Shown: positions 46,136-59,585, numbered from the stretch's first letter. The stretch is DNA of 64,000 nt from Mytilus californianus (GCF_021869535.1 NW_026262723.1:85438324-85502323), one strand, 5' to 3'. The notes: generated by a model not told the origin, from the letters alone. Made by a program: numbers and translations.

Positions 46136-48274
46136 TTCAATCAGAAAACAGTAAATTTTCAAATAAATCTGTTACTCCAATGATTATCATATGCTAAAAT
46201 ATTTCAAAGATCTAATTAATAATGAAAATAAATCATTATCATATGCTGAAATATTTATAATATCTAATTGAACAGAACTATGGTTGTTTAACATAGTACT
46301 CTAACATAATTAATAATGTAATAATCCTCAAAATGTCTAATGATATAGCGTATAATCATTACCACTTAGGAAATAGATAATTTTCAAACAAATCTGTCAC
46401 TCCAATTTTTATTCTGAGATAAGACAAATCATAAAAAGATAACAACAGTAAAATGTTTAAAAATTCTACTTTTGGATATTAAAAATGAAGATAACTCACA
46501 AAGGAGATATACTAAAATCTTGAAAATTAATAGAGACCTTCATTAAGTCCCAGGAAACAACATATTTAAATTTGAAAAAAATTTGTTAAAGCGTTTTCAT
46601 GTTATTGTGCGGATGCTTTTGGCAGCCGCCAGAGCCGCCCGCCGTATATAACCATTTTAATAACCGATATTTCCTTCGAAAATCCGGTTAAAAAATTCTA
46701 GTCAAGCTCTTCTTGGATTTTTTTTGTATCAAAATACAAATAGAAAAAAAATCTTTTCAGATAATAATTCTTTCATTACTATTTGCTACCACTTTACATG
46801 GGATCTATTATTTTGCTCCAGTAAATGGCATTCTACTCTCTAAGAAATTAGCTGGTTGGTTGGACAGACAAATATACAGACAGAGACATGTTGTCACTGA
46901 GATACAGATCCTTCATAAACTGTTATCTAAATATCCTGTAACAAAACATTTATATCTGGCATTGTCATTATCACCTACAATCGAAATAGGGTCAAAATCA
47001 ACAAGACTTTCATCTGCAATTATATCACCTGATCCAATTAATGCATGTGTATGAATGGACTTTGTTAATGAACTGTTTTATCTACCATCAGAAATAGGTT
47101 ATCATCAATTTACCACACTTATATAACTTACAATTATATGGACTTTCAAACAAAAAGAGAGATAGAAACAGTAAACATCATTCTATAAGAAGACTTTAAT
47201 TAAAAAATTCTAGTGAAAATTGTTTACAATGATTGTCTAGAAATTATGAGCTACAAAATCTATATATACAGGATATAACTATCTAGACAGAAAATTTGCA
47301 GTAATACCGTCTATTTTTATTTTATTTTTTCAAAAGTTTCTCTTGAAATAAGAACAGTTTTCATACTATGTATGTTCCCCTAGTATATTATTTGTTTTTT
47401 GGCAGTAAAAAAAAAGAGTCAGCAAAATTATCAGTTTATATGCATATAATTTGTCGTAATTTATATTAGATTGCTTATAAGATTCAAGAGGCTATTAGTT
47501 ACCCGACATAAGAGTAGAGTAATACCATATTGGAGTTGGAAAAATTACAAAATATTGGAAAAGTACCTGTTGTCATAAATTTAATGTTGTTGAGAAAAAA
47601 CAAAGATAACTATCCTTTTATGTGATTTAAAAAAAAAAAGAGTGTGTCTGTTACAGCAAAAAACACTAAATGTGTGCTACTGATTAGAGTAGAGGGTTAT
47701 ATTTGTTAGAACCTGGGTGAGTTTGATACATATATAACCTTTAAGACAGTAAGGGATGTTATCATATCATAAACCAGACGATAAATCTCCAAAATGGCCT
47801 TAAACGGCCTTCTGGTTGTATATTGGTAAGAACTGATAATGATTGAAAGGTTTTATCTAACCTAATTAATAGATACCCCTATTTCTCTACATACAAATCA
47901 ATAACACAGGTACATTGTACTTATAGATAGGATAGACAGGAAGTTAGCATGCATGTGATCTTTGGACCCAGACAAGTGAACCATGAAGCCGACCACAAAT
48001 ACACCACAGCAAAAAGCTAAAAACATTTATACTTAAAGGTAAATTAAGTATAACTTTTCAATTCAATTTCCCCTTACTGGTAACAGTAAATTGACAGTTA
48101 CCAATTATTTTATGCAACAACTGACGTGTTGTGTAAATAAATCATACTGCTATTATCTTCAGACATAATACTTTCATTTTTGAGTATTTTGCTTTGTTTG
48201 ATGCGATTAAGACAAAGATATGCAGAGTTTTCTAAAACAAACTGAGGTGTCAGGGTAAGATACAAGCGCAGGCT

Positions 48275-48559
48275 TTGTGGGGCAGGGCCAATTGTTATAT
48301 ATTAAATAATTCAGAAACAGAACTTAAACATCATGTATTAATAAGAGGTTCAATTCTCCTGGCAGAACTTATAACCATCAAATTAAAGTCTTGGATTTTA
48401 ATTGATAGAGTAGAAAACAAAACCATGATTAAAGAAGTTAAAATTTTCTCAGACAGCCAATTAGAAATTGGAATCCTTTCCTGTAACTGGAAGATAGTAA
48501 ATCATAGGCCAACTACTTATCAAATACAAACACTAAAACATCAACAAAGAATTCAATGA
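48275..48559 (+). pseudogene. Degraded reverse-transcriptase RNase H domain fragment
   Basis: A 94-codon frame includes GSILLAELITIKLKSW and EVKIFSDSQLEIGILSCNW, then NHRPTTYQIQTLKHQ. This order (an acidic residue in a LAEL-type helix, then IFSDSQ with the catalytic-type Asp) is typical of the RNase H domain at the end of retrotransposon polymerases. No reverse transcriptase core, integrase or endonuclease was found next to it, so it is a decayed fragment. Assignment to LTR or non-LTR type is not possible. Confidence 0.5.
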
Positions 48560-48713
48560 ACCTGCAGCTATGATGTGTACAGGGAAACAAAATTGCTAAC
48601 AGATTAGCAAATAAACAGCAAAAAAAGCTAATAAAAATATTCAATGGAACTCATATAATAGTTACCAAGCAGGGCATTAGAACAACAGCAAGATCTTTTG
48701 TCAATAAAAATTC

Positions 48714-49052
48714 GTAAAGGGGTTTCACGGAACCCTGTGTCTCGCCTGCAATTGCTGCTGTCAGTGTAAAAGTGTTATGTTGACTTAAAAATGAGTCCAT
48801 TTAACAGTAAAATACAGAATTTAAAAAAATTTAAACTTTTTCTATAGATGCTTATGCTTGGCGACAGTCCTGAAGATTAGCTTCCGTTCAAGTTTAATAG
48901 CAATCCATGAAGGTTTACAAATTTATCATGTCACAAAAATTTAATCCTAGACATTATCTCTTAATCATTAAAAAGCTTCTGCCAAAGTTTCATAAAACTC
49001 TATGAAGGTTTGACAAAGTAACTGATGTGTAACAAACTTTAATTCAGTAAGC
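48714..49052 (+). mobile_element. TCTCGCC-type element, 5' part
   Basis: Opens gtaaaggggtttcacggaac then cctgtgtctcgcctgcaatt, like 25496-25560. Inside are about two units with agcttctgccaaagtttcat and atgaaggtttgacaaag. The 3' end seems replaced by the next repeat (49054-49312). Confidence 0.65.
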
Positions 49053-49053
49053 C

Positions 49054-49312
49054 TGTAATTCAGTGGTTGTCGTTTGTTTCTGTGTTACATATTTGTTTTT
49101 CATTCATATTTTGTACATAAATTAGGCTGTTAGTTTTCTCATTTGAATTGTTTTACATTGTCATTTCGGGGCTTTTTATAGCTGACTGTGCGGTATGGGC
49201 TTTGCTCATTGTTGAAGGCCGTACAGTGACCTATAGTTGTTAATTTCTGTGTCATTTGGTCTCTTGTGGAGAGTTGTCTCATTGGCAATCATACCACATC
49301 TTCTTTTTTATA
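49054..49312 (-). repeat. Inverted copy of the 'gagacaactctccac' repeat
   Basis: Reads cagtggttgtcgtttgtttc, tttcggggctttttatagct, gtggagagttgtctcattgg and ataccacatcttc, the reverse complement of 33741-33990. Confidence 0.85.
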
Positions 49313-50887
49313 TTTAACCCTAGACTTACCTACTTGTTACCTGTACAAAATAAGTCCATTTATCAGAAAAACACGGGAAAATGAAAATGTCGTGATATCA
49401 TCTCATGATGGTGGATAAGCCAATCAAATTGACGCAGTTTTCATATCACTTTTTCGCATCACACTCCGTGCAGTGTGATAAGAGAAATATCTTGTCATGC
49501 AAGAAATAGATAACAGGTCTGACACAACCATAAGAGAAATCATTTTTAACCCTTGAAAGTATTTTCATATAGGACAGAATCTACTTTAAAAAGGGGCTCC
49601 CATAACACGTTTTCATGAATACAAATTAGTGTATTTTTTAAATTAAGTATTTTTCTATTGTGCTTAATGGTTATCTTAATTGGAATTTACAAAGTCAATT
49701 TGGTATTATTGCTATGAGTTTGAAAATCATGATTGTTGTTAACTAGCTTTGTTGTAGTTACTAAATACTGTAGTGCTCGTTTTGATTTGGAATAGTGCAT
49801 GATTTGAATGATTGTGTGAGATGTTAATGTTTATGATTGCTCCAAGCTTCAATGTCTACATGACGAGTTTGATGATCGTTTGATATCTTCTGCCTTTCTT
49901 TAACAAGTCTTAGACATGTTAGATGAATGAACTAGGCCTTTGATTATGATGGCAATATTCATTATTCATTTCATCAAAATAATTCTCAAAATACTAAAAG
50001 AAAACCGTTTACGTTTACATTTTTAGAATGATACTTTATTTAAAAAAAATAAAATCTTATTATCTTTATTTTTAAAGCAATACACTAACTATAACACAAT
50101 TAAAAAAAATATTCAACACAAAACCATTAAAAGGGTTGCTAACATGTGGGTAAAAAAGTTAATAGGAGCGAACATGATTTTGGGCGAACAGACTCAGATT
50201 CAACATTGGCCGGATAAACATTGGTTCAGAACGACGAATGCAGGACAACTTGGCCCAGAGACCAACCGGACGGAGTGAAATTGGACTGACTAATAAGTCA
50301 ACTCTGACCATCTATAATTACAACTCAGACACAGTATTAAAAGAGGATTTAAACTATTTAAATGATTTTAAATTATGTAATGATATATTTTGCATGACAG
50401 TATCATTTACATATTGCTGAATTTGCAAAATATAATACAAAAATTAAAATTTGTTTAATGCGAATTCAAATTTCTACTTCTCTTTATCAATTTATTATAA
50501 AACTGAATTGAAGCAAAAAAGTCTATGTTGAATTTGTTTTATTTATTTGATGAATTTTTATTTTATCATTTAAAACTCAACCGTCTATATGAATTCTAGT
50601 CACTTCGGCACCTGGTCAAATCAGCACCCCTTATATGACCTAGTCAAATCGGGACCTGGTTAGCTCAGCACCTACGGTAGTTATTTCAGCACCCAAAATT
50701 AAAACTATGTTTTGCAAGTAAACTTTTGAAGACACCGTTTTTTACATAATTAATTTAAATATTATTACTCAATGTGTCAACGTATATTTGTAGCGCGTAA
50801 CAGAAGTTCCAATGAAACTTTGTTATAAAAAATGGGTCCATAATAACTGTTTCTATTGGAACTACTATACTACTAAAGGAAGAGACT

Positions 50888-50939
<52 letters not shown>

Positions 50940-51034
50940 TGATAAGACGTATAAATGTAGTGTTTTGTACTTCCTTAATTTGTCTTTGAAATAATCTTTT
51001 TTCCACAGAAATTTTTTAGAAAATATCCAAATTC

Positions 51035-51135
51035 AGAGACCGTTATCGATCCGTGTCTTAAACACTGTCGCGCATGCTCAGTCGACGTACTGCCCAACGA
51101 CTCAGCCCACGGCCAACTCGCAACACTCAAACTCT
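51035..51135. promoter_or_regulatory. Possible promoter patch (GC- and CpG-enriched, gcgcatgc)
   Basis: In an AT-rich region this stretch has several CpGs: gttatcgatccgtgtc, ctgtcgcgcatgctcagtcg, acgtactgcccaacgactc. It contains gcatgcgcg on the minus strand, similar to half of an NRF-1 site. It could belong to the 5' end of ACSL (minus) or the RRM gene (plus). No TATA box or defined start; weak evidence. Confidence 0.25.
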
Positions 51136-53636
51136 CTCACTAATTATTACAACTTGCATCACTTTATCAAACTCGCACCACTCAAAAAAAAAAAAGAAAT
51201 ATAACAAACTCGAAGAAATGTGTTAAATCATTAAATTGTTTTCTTCTTCTCTTAGTAAATTCCTTCATTCCCGGAGCACCTGTGTCACACAGAGACAGAA
51301 ATTGCACCACTCGAAAAAAAAATACTGCAAACTCGCACCACTGATCAAATGTTTTAAATCATCAGAGCATAATGCATCAGTGCATAAAAACAGTTTGAGA
51401 AACACAAACCCAATCTGTGTATAACTATAAACATTTCAAGTAGTCTTCAAGCCGCGCTTGAGCTGGTTTTTTCTAGTATATTATAAAGGAACCTCTATTT
51501 CATGACAACTGCACATTTACTAGTAAACATGGGCTACAAGAGGTGCCAACGTTATTCATTTTATACAAGTAGACAGGAAATGCAAAAAAGGCTGTACTTT
51601 GACCTATAATGGTTTAATTAATCAAATTGTGACTTGGATGGAGAGTTGTCTCATTGGCACTCATACCACATCTTCTTATATCTACAATGTATATAAAAAA
51701 CAAAAAACTATTCTCAAATAAAAAAAATTAAAGAAAACGATAAAAATAATATTAGGTGCCAGTTGAATAACCAAATGCCGAAATTACTTTATGTAGGTGC
51801 TGAGTTGACCAGGTGCGGTAAAAACTGTAATTTTATAAATTGTCTGAGTTGGCATTATAAGATGACTTATATATGGTCCCAATTGACTTTATAGACTTTC
51901 AGAGTCGACCTACAGCTGTATTGATGGTCTGTGTTGTCTTCATAGACAGTCCGAGTTGTTTTATTTTTTTGTAGATGGTCCAAGTTGTCCTTTTTGCAGA
52001 TGGTCCGAGTTGTCTCCAGGCCGAGTGGTCTCTCCAGAACGACTTTGAGCTAGAACGATAAGAAACCTTAATTTTTTTTTCAGGACACCTTGGATGTACT
52101 GTTCAAGTACATATGTATCTTTACATATATTTCAATATGAATATATGGAGATGTTCAATACGAAACTGGCTGTTAATTCTGTTCATTAAAATAAACGTCA
52201 TGTCAACTAAATCGGACGGACAAAATTACCGGACTTTTATATGGAGTAAACGTCAATTGCGACAGCAACCTAACTTTGCTGGAATCTTGGAAATTGTTTA
52301 TAAAATTGTCTACCAAATTCTACGCACCTTAGTGTTTCAATATTGACAGTTAAGTGATACAAGCATGGAAAGAACGTGTAGGAAATTAGCCGGTTTCGTC
52401 GATGACTGGTGACTTTCTATTCGTCTGACCATTAGCCGAAATTATTCAACAGGGATCCAGTTCAATTTGGACTTAGGCTGGGCCTCTCCTTTGCAACATA
52501 CGGGTATGTCAGAGCCAAACAGATAAAGGACAGGGACCCAGTCTAAATTTGGACTTTGCCTTACCGTGATATACAAAACGTAAAGCTTTTATTACCTGTA
52601 TTGAATAAATTAAGAGTTATTTCATATTTGACAGTTGTGAATAATCAAGACTTGAACAGATATATCCCGCCAAAAAATCAAAATTTAAGCTGTCTTTGTA
52701 AACTTTTTTTATTTCTTGCGTACAGTGTATCAATTTCCTCATACAGCATATACAGCCTCGAACTGGTCAAAGGAAGACAAGGTGCGTTATTTTGCAAAGA
52801 AATATATATTTTTCAGTAATGCGATGAGTTGCCATATTTCAAAATTATAGATAACTGAAGGTTATCATAACTATGCAACATATGAGATACAGTTGAACAT
52901 AACCAGTGTCACTGTGTTGTGCATCTAGTGATCTACACAAAAAGGGGGAGGGTTGTGAGGCCGGCAAATTATTATTAGTAAAATTTTAATAATGAATTGC
53001 CCATAAAAGACGTCATTATTGTCTTCACAAGTTGATAAATATTCCCTTATCTTATAGTAATAACTTCTATTTCATCATAACAATGTGTAGCTGCGGAACC
53101 GTAGCTCTGGGTACTTATGATATTTTCTGACAACTTGCAGACTAAATAGCTATGGATTTTTCCTATTCCTAAACGTTCGGAATTGAGAACTAGGTTCAGG
53201 TCACATTTATTTCCAAATTTGTCATTGTTTATCCCCTGTGCATAGCTTGTCAGTGTATATTATATAGTACTTTTCTTTAAATATTTTTCTATGATATTGA
53301 CATACTAATTTATGTTTGTATATTCATTTCCTTGACACTATTATCTAATTATTTCATTCTGCCATTTTGAATGATCTCATGACGTCATTAAATACTAGAA
53401 CAGATAACTCTCAATAGGTATAGAACGTGTCGGTTTGTTTACGTTTTCTTTTATTCTATTTTTTGGACTATTTGAATGAAAGAACATTTTATTAAAATCA
53501 TTAGTAATAATTCTTCCCTGTACTGCTGAAATTTTGTGGTAATTATTTTTCTAAAGCCTGAAAACACACGAATCTCGCTTAGTAAAACCACACACTTTCT
53601 ATCTGTAAAAGATTAAAAAAAATATTGTACATAGTA

Positions 53637-54748
53637 TTTTTATGCCCCCGCATTAGCAGAGGGGCATTAAGTTTTACCCTTGTCCATCTGTACATACGTC
53701 CCAAAATTGGTTTCCATTCTCTAACTTGAGTTTGCCTCAACCAAATGTTATGAAACTTATACACAATGCTAATAACCACAAAACACAGATCACATTTGAA
53801 TTTTGGTGGCGTCACTTTAACCGTTCAAGAGTTATGCCCCTTTATAAATGGAAAAATTGCAAAATTTTTAGTTTCCGTTCTCTTACTTAAGTTTGCCTCA
53901 ACCAAATGTTATGAAACTTATACACAATGCTTATTACCACCAAATACAGATCAAGTTTGAATTTTGGAAGGGTCACTCTAACTGTTCTAGAGTTATGCCC
54001 CTTTATCAATGTTTATAAATGGAAAAATTGCAAAATTTTTAGTTTCCGTTCTCTAACTTAAGTTTGTCTCAACCAAATGTTGTGAAACTTATACACAATG
54101 CTAATAACCACAAAACACAGATCAAGTTTGAATTTTGGTGGTGTCACTTTAACCTTCAAGAGTTATGCCCCTTTATAAATGGAAAAATCGCAAAATTTTT
54201 AGTTTCCATTCTCTAACTTAAGTTTGCCTCAACCAAATGTTATGAAACTTATACACAATGCTTATTACCACAAAACACAGATCAAGATTGAATTTTGGTA
54301 GCGTCACTCTAACCGTTCTAGAGTTATGCCCCTTCATAAATGGAAAAATTGCAAAATTTTTAGTTTCTGTTCTCTAACTTAAGTTTGCCTCAACCAAACT
54401 TTATGAAACATGTACACAATGCTTATTACCACAAAATAAAGCTCAAGTTTGAATTTTGGTGGGGTCACTTTAACCATTCTCGAGTTATGCACTTTATAAA
54501 TGGAAAAATTAATCATTATCGAGTTATGCCCTTTATAAATCGAAAAATTGCAAAATTTTTGGTTTCCGTTCTGTAACTTATGTTTGCCCCAACCAAACAT
54601 TATGAAACCTATACACAATACTTATTACCTTAAAACTCAGATCAAGTACAAATTTGGGTAGCATCACTTTCATCGTTCTTGAGTTATGTCCCTTTATAAT
54701 ATTGTATGCAAGCAGGGGCATCATCTGTGTCCATGGGGACACATTCTC
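53637..54748 (-). mobile_element. Large ATGCCCC...GGGGCAT element, inverted, six core units
   Basis: In reverse orientation it starts tgtccccatggacacagatg then atgcccctgc and ends cccccgcat... followed by aaaaata. Core units of about 160 bp carry ctctaacttaagtttgcctc and gttatgaaacttatacacaa then tgctaataaccac. About six units make this the longest copy. It lies upstream of the RRM gene. Several small open frames within it are artefacts. Confidence 0.85.
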
Positions 54749-55944
54749 CATTTATTTTAAATCATTTATGAATAGAAATTCAAGTGACTGGTAAAATATA
54801 ACAAACCAACATGTGCTTTCCTTTTCTGTATGTGTTCTTCGCCTCCAATATAGGAGATCTTGAAAAGAAATTTGTCTTGCCAAACTTTTGGACTGACATA
54901 TATAATGCAATCTTGAAAATTTGCCAATCCAATTTTTTAATTCCATTGCAAAATTGACTCACTTTAATATGTCAGACATTTTCAAATTTTTGTCAGTCAA
55001 ATGATTCAGACTGACACTTTTCAAAAACTATGCATGAAAACTTGTGACAACTATCAACATGCTCAGAAATTCTATTTAGTTTGCAATGTTGGAGTGTCCA
55101 TTGTCGAAGATGCACATAGACACATGTGAGCGACACAGGCTCTAGTTTCATGCTTAAATAATAAGTTGAGGAAAATGTCAGAGATGTTTTCCTTGGGTAA
55201 TAATTGTAAAGAATTTATTGATTGATATGGAAAATAGATCTCAACAGCACAATATAGTAATTTAAACTGTAACTATCTATCTTTTGCAGGCTTGAAAAAT
55301 AAAACCAATCAAAATCAAGTCAAAAAGTAATTTTTCCAAAGCACGCAATACATTTAAATTTATTATTTAGGTCCTGCATCCATGCTTTGACACATTCCCC
55401 ATTTCCATTCTCAATTTTATTTAAAACTTTTCCAAGTGCACAGGTTTGTCTGTTCTTATGTAATAAAAAATATTTGTCTTATTTCATGCTCTCAATGTAA
55501 GTGAATGCCAAACCTAAAAGAATTTATTGCCTATTTAAATAATATTCAGGAAATATTGCTTATTGTTGTTTGAGGAACTATTTATATACTATTTTCGCTG
55601 GATTATTCTTTCATAATAAGATTTTCCATAAGCTTGATAAGCAAGTAAAAAATATTGTTAATTCAAATTATAAAAGGCAAGAAAAAACATATTTCTTTTC
55701 ATTTTCTTTTTTTATATATCTCAGTTGAAAAGTTGTGGTGTTAACCAGCAATATTTGTCAATACCTTTTTACGTAAAACTGTAGGTCGAATAAAACTCAA
55801 AGGATCTGACATTCGAAAAAAGATTTCAAAAGCTCTGGTACAAAAATGTAGCTGACACTTATAATTTCATTTAAGCAGCTGTAGATAATATAGTCTTGTG
55901 TTGATTGATCTGATATTGCTTTTCAGCAAACTTAAACTTTCAAA

Positions 55945-56167
55945 ATGGCAGAAGAAATGGTAACATTAGATTGGTCCAATGAAGAGGAACTTTTAAAAGA
56001 AGAGGAAGAAGAAGAAAAGAAAGCTGAAGAAGCAGCCAAGGAAGACGACAAAAAGACAGATGATCAAGTTTTGACAGAAGAAAAAAAAGATGAATCCATG
56101 GATACAAGTGAAAACAAAGATTCTGAAGAGAAAAAGGATGAATGGGTGAAAACACTATTGACATATG
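55945..56167 (+). CDS. RRM-like gene, first coding exon: acidic/lysine-rich N-terminus
   Basis: The exon begins at 55927 after a good acceptor (ttgcttttcag) with 18 untranslated bases, then ATG at 55945 in good context (aaaATGG). It encodes 74 codons: MAEEMVTLDWSNEEELLKEE, then a Glu/Lys/Asp-rich, probably coiled or disordered stretch (for example KKAEEAAKEDDKKTDDQ) and DEWVKTLLTYG. The donor is G|GTAAAC, phase 1. The acceptor shows at least one upstream non-coding exon. I do not recognise the protein; the acidic region before RRM-like domains recalls nucleolin-type architecture in a general way only. Confidence 0.8.
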
Positions 56168-56548
56168 GTAAACAATGGTTCTTAATATCTGTCATAAATA
56201 ACATCACCACATGAGAAACTGCAACAAGTGTGAAAAATAGAATTATTAAGACTGAAGTGTATAACGTATGGAAATTATACCTCCCTTCGTTTCAGTATTG
56301 GGATTTATCCTATCAAAAACTTCTTAATGATTTTGCTTAAGATTCTCCTAAAGCATGAACTTATTACTTCACACCATTATTGTTGTTATACTATCTGAAA
56401 ATCACTTCATTGGCCATTATTCATTTACTTTATTTAATAACTTAATTGTTTAGTGATAAATCATCTTGTTAAGTACTCTCCATTTGAAAGTTTACTATCT
56501 TCATATTAAAATACAAAATGTATATACATATTTTTTAATCTTTTTCAG

Positions 56549-56666
56549 TATTGAGGGGACCTGTAAAGGTGACCAATTTGCAGATCAAAGATTTGTCATC
56601 TAGGGAACTTCAGGGTGTGTTGCACAAGTCATTTAATACACAAATAGATTTTCAAACAAAAAAAGG
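56549..56666 (+). CDS. RRM-like gene, exon 2 (RRM1 first half)
   Basis: 118 bp, phase 1 to 2, acceptor tctttttcag and donor GG|GTAAGT. Encodes VLRGPVKVTNLQIKDLSSRE, then LQGVLHKSFNTQIDFQTKKG. VKVTNL fits an RNP2-like first strand, followed by a helix and a strand, as in an RNA-recognition motif. Confidence 0.85.
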
Positions 56667-56835
56667 GTAAGTTTAGAGGTTAAACATTCTGCTGGTGGCC
56701 ATATCTACAGTAAAACTTGCATTAGAAGAATGATATTTTCCGTCTTTTTATCTCATTTTAGATCTGGTCTTGAGGACCATTTGAGCATATGCCACCATCT
56801 GTCATCATCTATAGTAAATCTTTCCTTAATTTTGA

Positions 56836-57712
56836 CTCGCCTGCGACAAAAGTCACAGTATGTGAGACATAGGGATTACTATCCGGCTAAGTGTAAACTA
56901 TTTGTATAAAGCTATAATTTCAGATGGTAGAAGACCTGGATGCTTCATATCTTGTACATGTATGCAGATACCTTATGTTACGAAATTTCCGTTTATCATA
57001 TGCCCATTGTCATTGAGCTCATTTTCATGGTTCAGCGACTGCTTGAAAAAAAATAGTTTTTTGTCATGTGAATCTTTCACTTATGAGTAATAGGATAACT
57101 ATATTTGGTATATGGGTTCTTTGCAACGTCTACACGTCTGTCAGACAGGATTCACCTGACTTCGACCTCATTTCATGGATCAGTGATTAGGTCCGTTTCT
57201 CAAATACTATAAGCAGTAAGTCAACTATATGTGGTGTATGGAATGATTGTAATGGTTACATGTCAGTCTGGCAGGTTTCATCTGACCTTGACCACATTTT
57301 CATGGTTCATTGGTCAATGTTAAGTTTATATGTGTTTTGGTCAATTTTTCAAATACTAATAGCAGTAGGTCAGCTATGTTTGGTGTATGGTATAATTGTA
57401 AGGTGTACATGTCTGTATTATCTGACCTTGACCTCATTTTCATGGTTCATTGGTCAATGTAAAGTGTTTGTGTTTTGGTCTGTTTTTCAATTTCCATAAG
57501 CAATAGGTCAACTGTATTTGGTGGATAAAAAAAATGTAAGGTGTATATGTCTGTCAGACAGGATTTATCTGACCTTGACCTCATTGTCGTAGATCTTTAA
57601 AAATGTTAATTTTATGTGATACTTTTAGTAAAATCTTATCTTTAAGACTTTTAACATAGAATTAATGGTCAGTAAAGCAAGCGAGGCATTTCAGCGTGTG
57701 CGCTCTTGTTGC
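56836..57712 (+). mobile_element. TCTCGCC-type element with ~125-bp tandem units, in RRM-gene intron
   Basis: Opens ttgactcgcctgcgacaaaa then tgagacatagggattactat and closes taaagcaagcgaggcatttc then gtgcgctcttg. Internal units contain tgaccttgacctcattttca then tggttcattggtcaatg and ataagcaataggtcaactgt. It is the plus-orientation relative of 31440-32092. A partial extra run of such units is at 59030-59425. Confidence 0.8.
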
Positions 57713-57825
57713 ATTTTTGGCAAAACATATAATAGATAGAGGGAAGCTTTAATTTAAAGCCAAATAAGATCTACTATAAGTCAACATAACCAGGAGTTGT
57801 TTTCCTTAATTGAAACCCATTTTAT

Positions 57826-58853
57826 AGCTCACCTGGCCCGAAGGGCCAAGTGAGCTTTTCTCATCACTTGGCGTCCGTCGTCGTTAGCTTTTTACAAAAA
57901 TCTTCTCCTCTGAAACCACTGGGCCAAATTTAACCAAACTTGGCCATAATCATCATTAGGGTATCTAGTTTAAAAAATGTGTCCGATGACCCTGCCAACC
58001 AACCAAGATGGCCGCCATGGCTAAAAATATAACATAGGTGTAAAATGTAGATTTTGGCTTATATCTCTGAAACCAAAGCATTTAGAGTAAATCTGACATG
58101 GATAAAACTGATTATCAGGTCAAGATCTATCTGCCCTGAAATTTTCAGACAAATCTGACAACCCATTATTGGGTTGCTGCCCCTGAATTGGTAATTTTAA
58201 GGAAATTTTGCAGTTTTTTTGGTAATTATCTTGAATATTATTATAGATAGAGATACACTGTAAACAGCAATAATGTTCAGCAAAGTAAGATCTACAATTA
58301 AGTCGTGATGACCAAAATTGTCAGTCGACCCCTTTAGGAGTTATTGCCCTTTATTGTCAATTTTTAACAATTTTTCGTAAATTTTAGTAATCTTTTACAA
58401 AAATCTTCTTCTCTGAAACTACTGAGACAAATTTAACCATACTTGGCCACAATCATTATTAGTGTATCTAGTTTAAAAAATTTGTCCGATGACCCCGCCT
58501 CCCAACCATCATGGCCAACATGGTTAAAAATAGAACATAGGGGTAAAATGCAGTTTTTGGTTTATATCTCTGAAACTAAAGCATTTAGAGCAAATCTGAC
58601 TGGTGCAAAAATGTTCATCAGATTTAGATTTATCTGCCCTGAAATTTTTAGACGAATCCGACAACCCGTTGTTGGGTTGCTGCCCCTGAGTTAGTAATTT
58701 TACAGAAATTTTGCAGTTTTTTGTTATTATCTTAGATATCATTATAATATCTAATATCTAATACTATTAATTATGATTTTAACATTATTTTACATGATTT
58801 CCAAAGCATCAGTAAATACAGGTGAGCGACACAGGCTCTTGAGCGCCTCTAGT
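57826..58853 (+). mobile_element. Composite repeat AGCTCACCTGGCCC...GCTCTTGAGCGCCTCTAG
   Basis: Opens tagctcacctggcccgaagg then gccaagtgagcttttctcat and ends caggtgagcgacacaggctc then ttgagcgcctctag. It contains two copies of a ~440-bp unit (acaaaaatcttctcctctga, gccaaatttaaccaaacttg, tctgccctgaaattttcaga). Same ends as 19727-21940 in the opposite orientation. A fragment of the terminus is at 55117-55147. Confidence 0.8.
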
Positions 58854-59454
58854 TTGTGTTTTGGAGTTATTCTTGAAATTAATAACTAGAAAGAAACTGT
58901 AAAGAGCAAAAATCAACAGCAAAATAATATGGACAAGTATGAGATCAGCAAATTAGTTCACATTTATATAACTGAATTCGTGAATCAACTTCTTGTAGGA
59001 TTTATTAACTTAAGTTGGCCAATTCAAATATGAGATATTGGAATGCTAATCTGGCAGTGACAGTGCTTGGTCTTTGGATAAAGCATATATATTTCAGAAG
59101 TTAGAAAACCTGGATAGTTCATTTCTTGTAAACAGATGCCTTATATTAAGTATCTGTATGGCATATGTCTTGTCGTTGACCTAATTTTCATGGTTCAGCA
59201 ACAGGAGGACTGTATTTGGTTTATATGATTATTACAAGGTATGCATTTCTGTCGGACAGAGTTCACCTGACCATGACCTCATTTCATTGATCAGTTATTC
59301 GTGATTAGGTCTGATTCTGAGATACAATAACTTGAATCAGCAATAGGTCAACTATATTAGGTGTTTGGAATAATTGTAAGGTGTTCATTTCCGTGCAGAT
59401 TTAATTTTGACCTATAGTGAAACATCTATAAAATAATACCCTTTTGTTTTTCAG

Positions 59455-59585
59455 AACCATACATTTAAACTTTTTACCAAATAAAGACAGATATGCTATT
59501 GATATCTTGAAGAGATTGGCGAGGTTTCAGCATGCCAACAAGGAAGTGAAAATACAATGTTCCCGATCTGTAGCTGCTTTACTTG
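59455..59585 (+). CDS. RRM-like gene, exon 3 (RRM1 second half)
   Basis: 131 bp, phase 2 to 1, acceptor tttgtttttcag, donor G|GTAAGT. Encodes TIHLNFLPNKDRYAIDILKR, LARFQHANKEVKIQCSRSVA and ALL. KGTIHLNFL occupies the RNP1 strand position but lacks the usual aromatic residues, so RNA contact by this domain is uncertain. Confidence 0.85.

Larger units (their letters stand above)
42455..55926. other. Region between head-to-head genes; 5' exons not located
   Basis: Both flanking genes begin here with exons that have splice acceptors (42455-42456 for ACSL, 55925-55926 for the RRM gene), so at least one upstream non-coding exon for each should lie in or beyond this stretch. I could not place them. 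Repeats are listed separately. Stretches at 42600-43560, 46140-48250, 49320-51030 and 52000-53630 are AT-rich and hold nothing I recognise beyond the entries given. Confidence 0.5.

Noticed and set aside
46713-47054. 113-codon plus-strand frame
   Set aside because: No domain, no splice or promoter support, AT-driven codon content; the G+C-richer stretch just upstream is isolated.
50755-51006. 83-codon minus-strand frame near the possible promoter patch
   Set aside because: Considered as a 5' ACSL exon, but no donor in phase and no similarity to ACSL N-termini.
53579-54618. Open frames with [14 protein letters not shown] repeats on both strands
   Set aside because: Translations of the ~160-bp core units of the ATGCCCC element; the same words appear wherever that repeat occurs.
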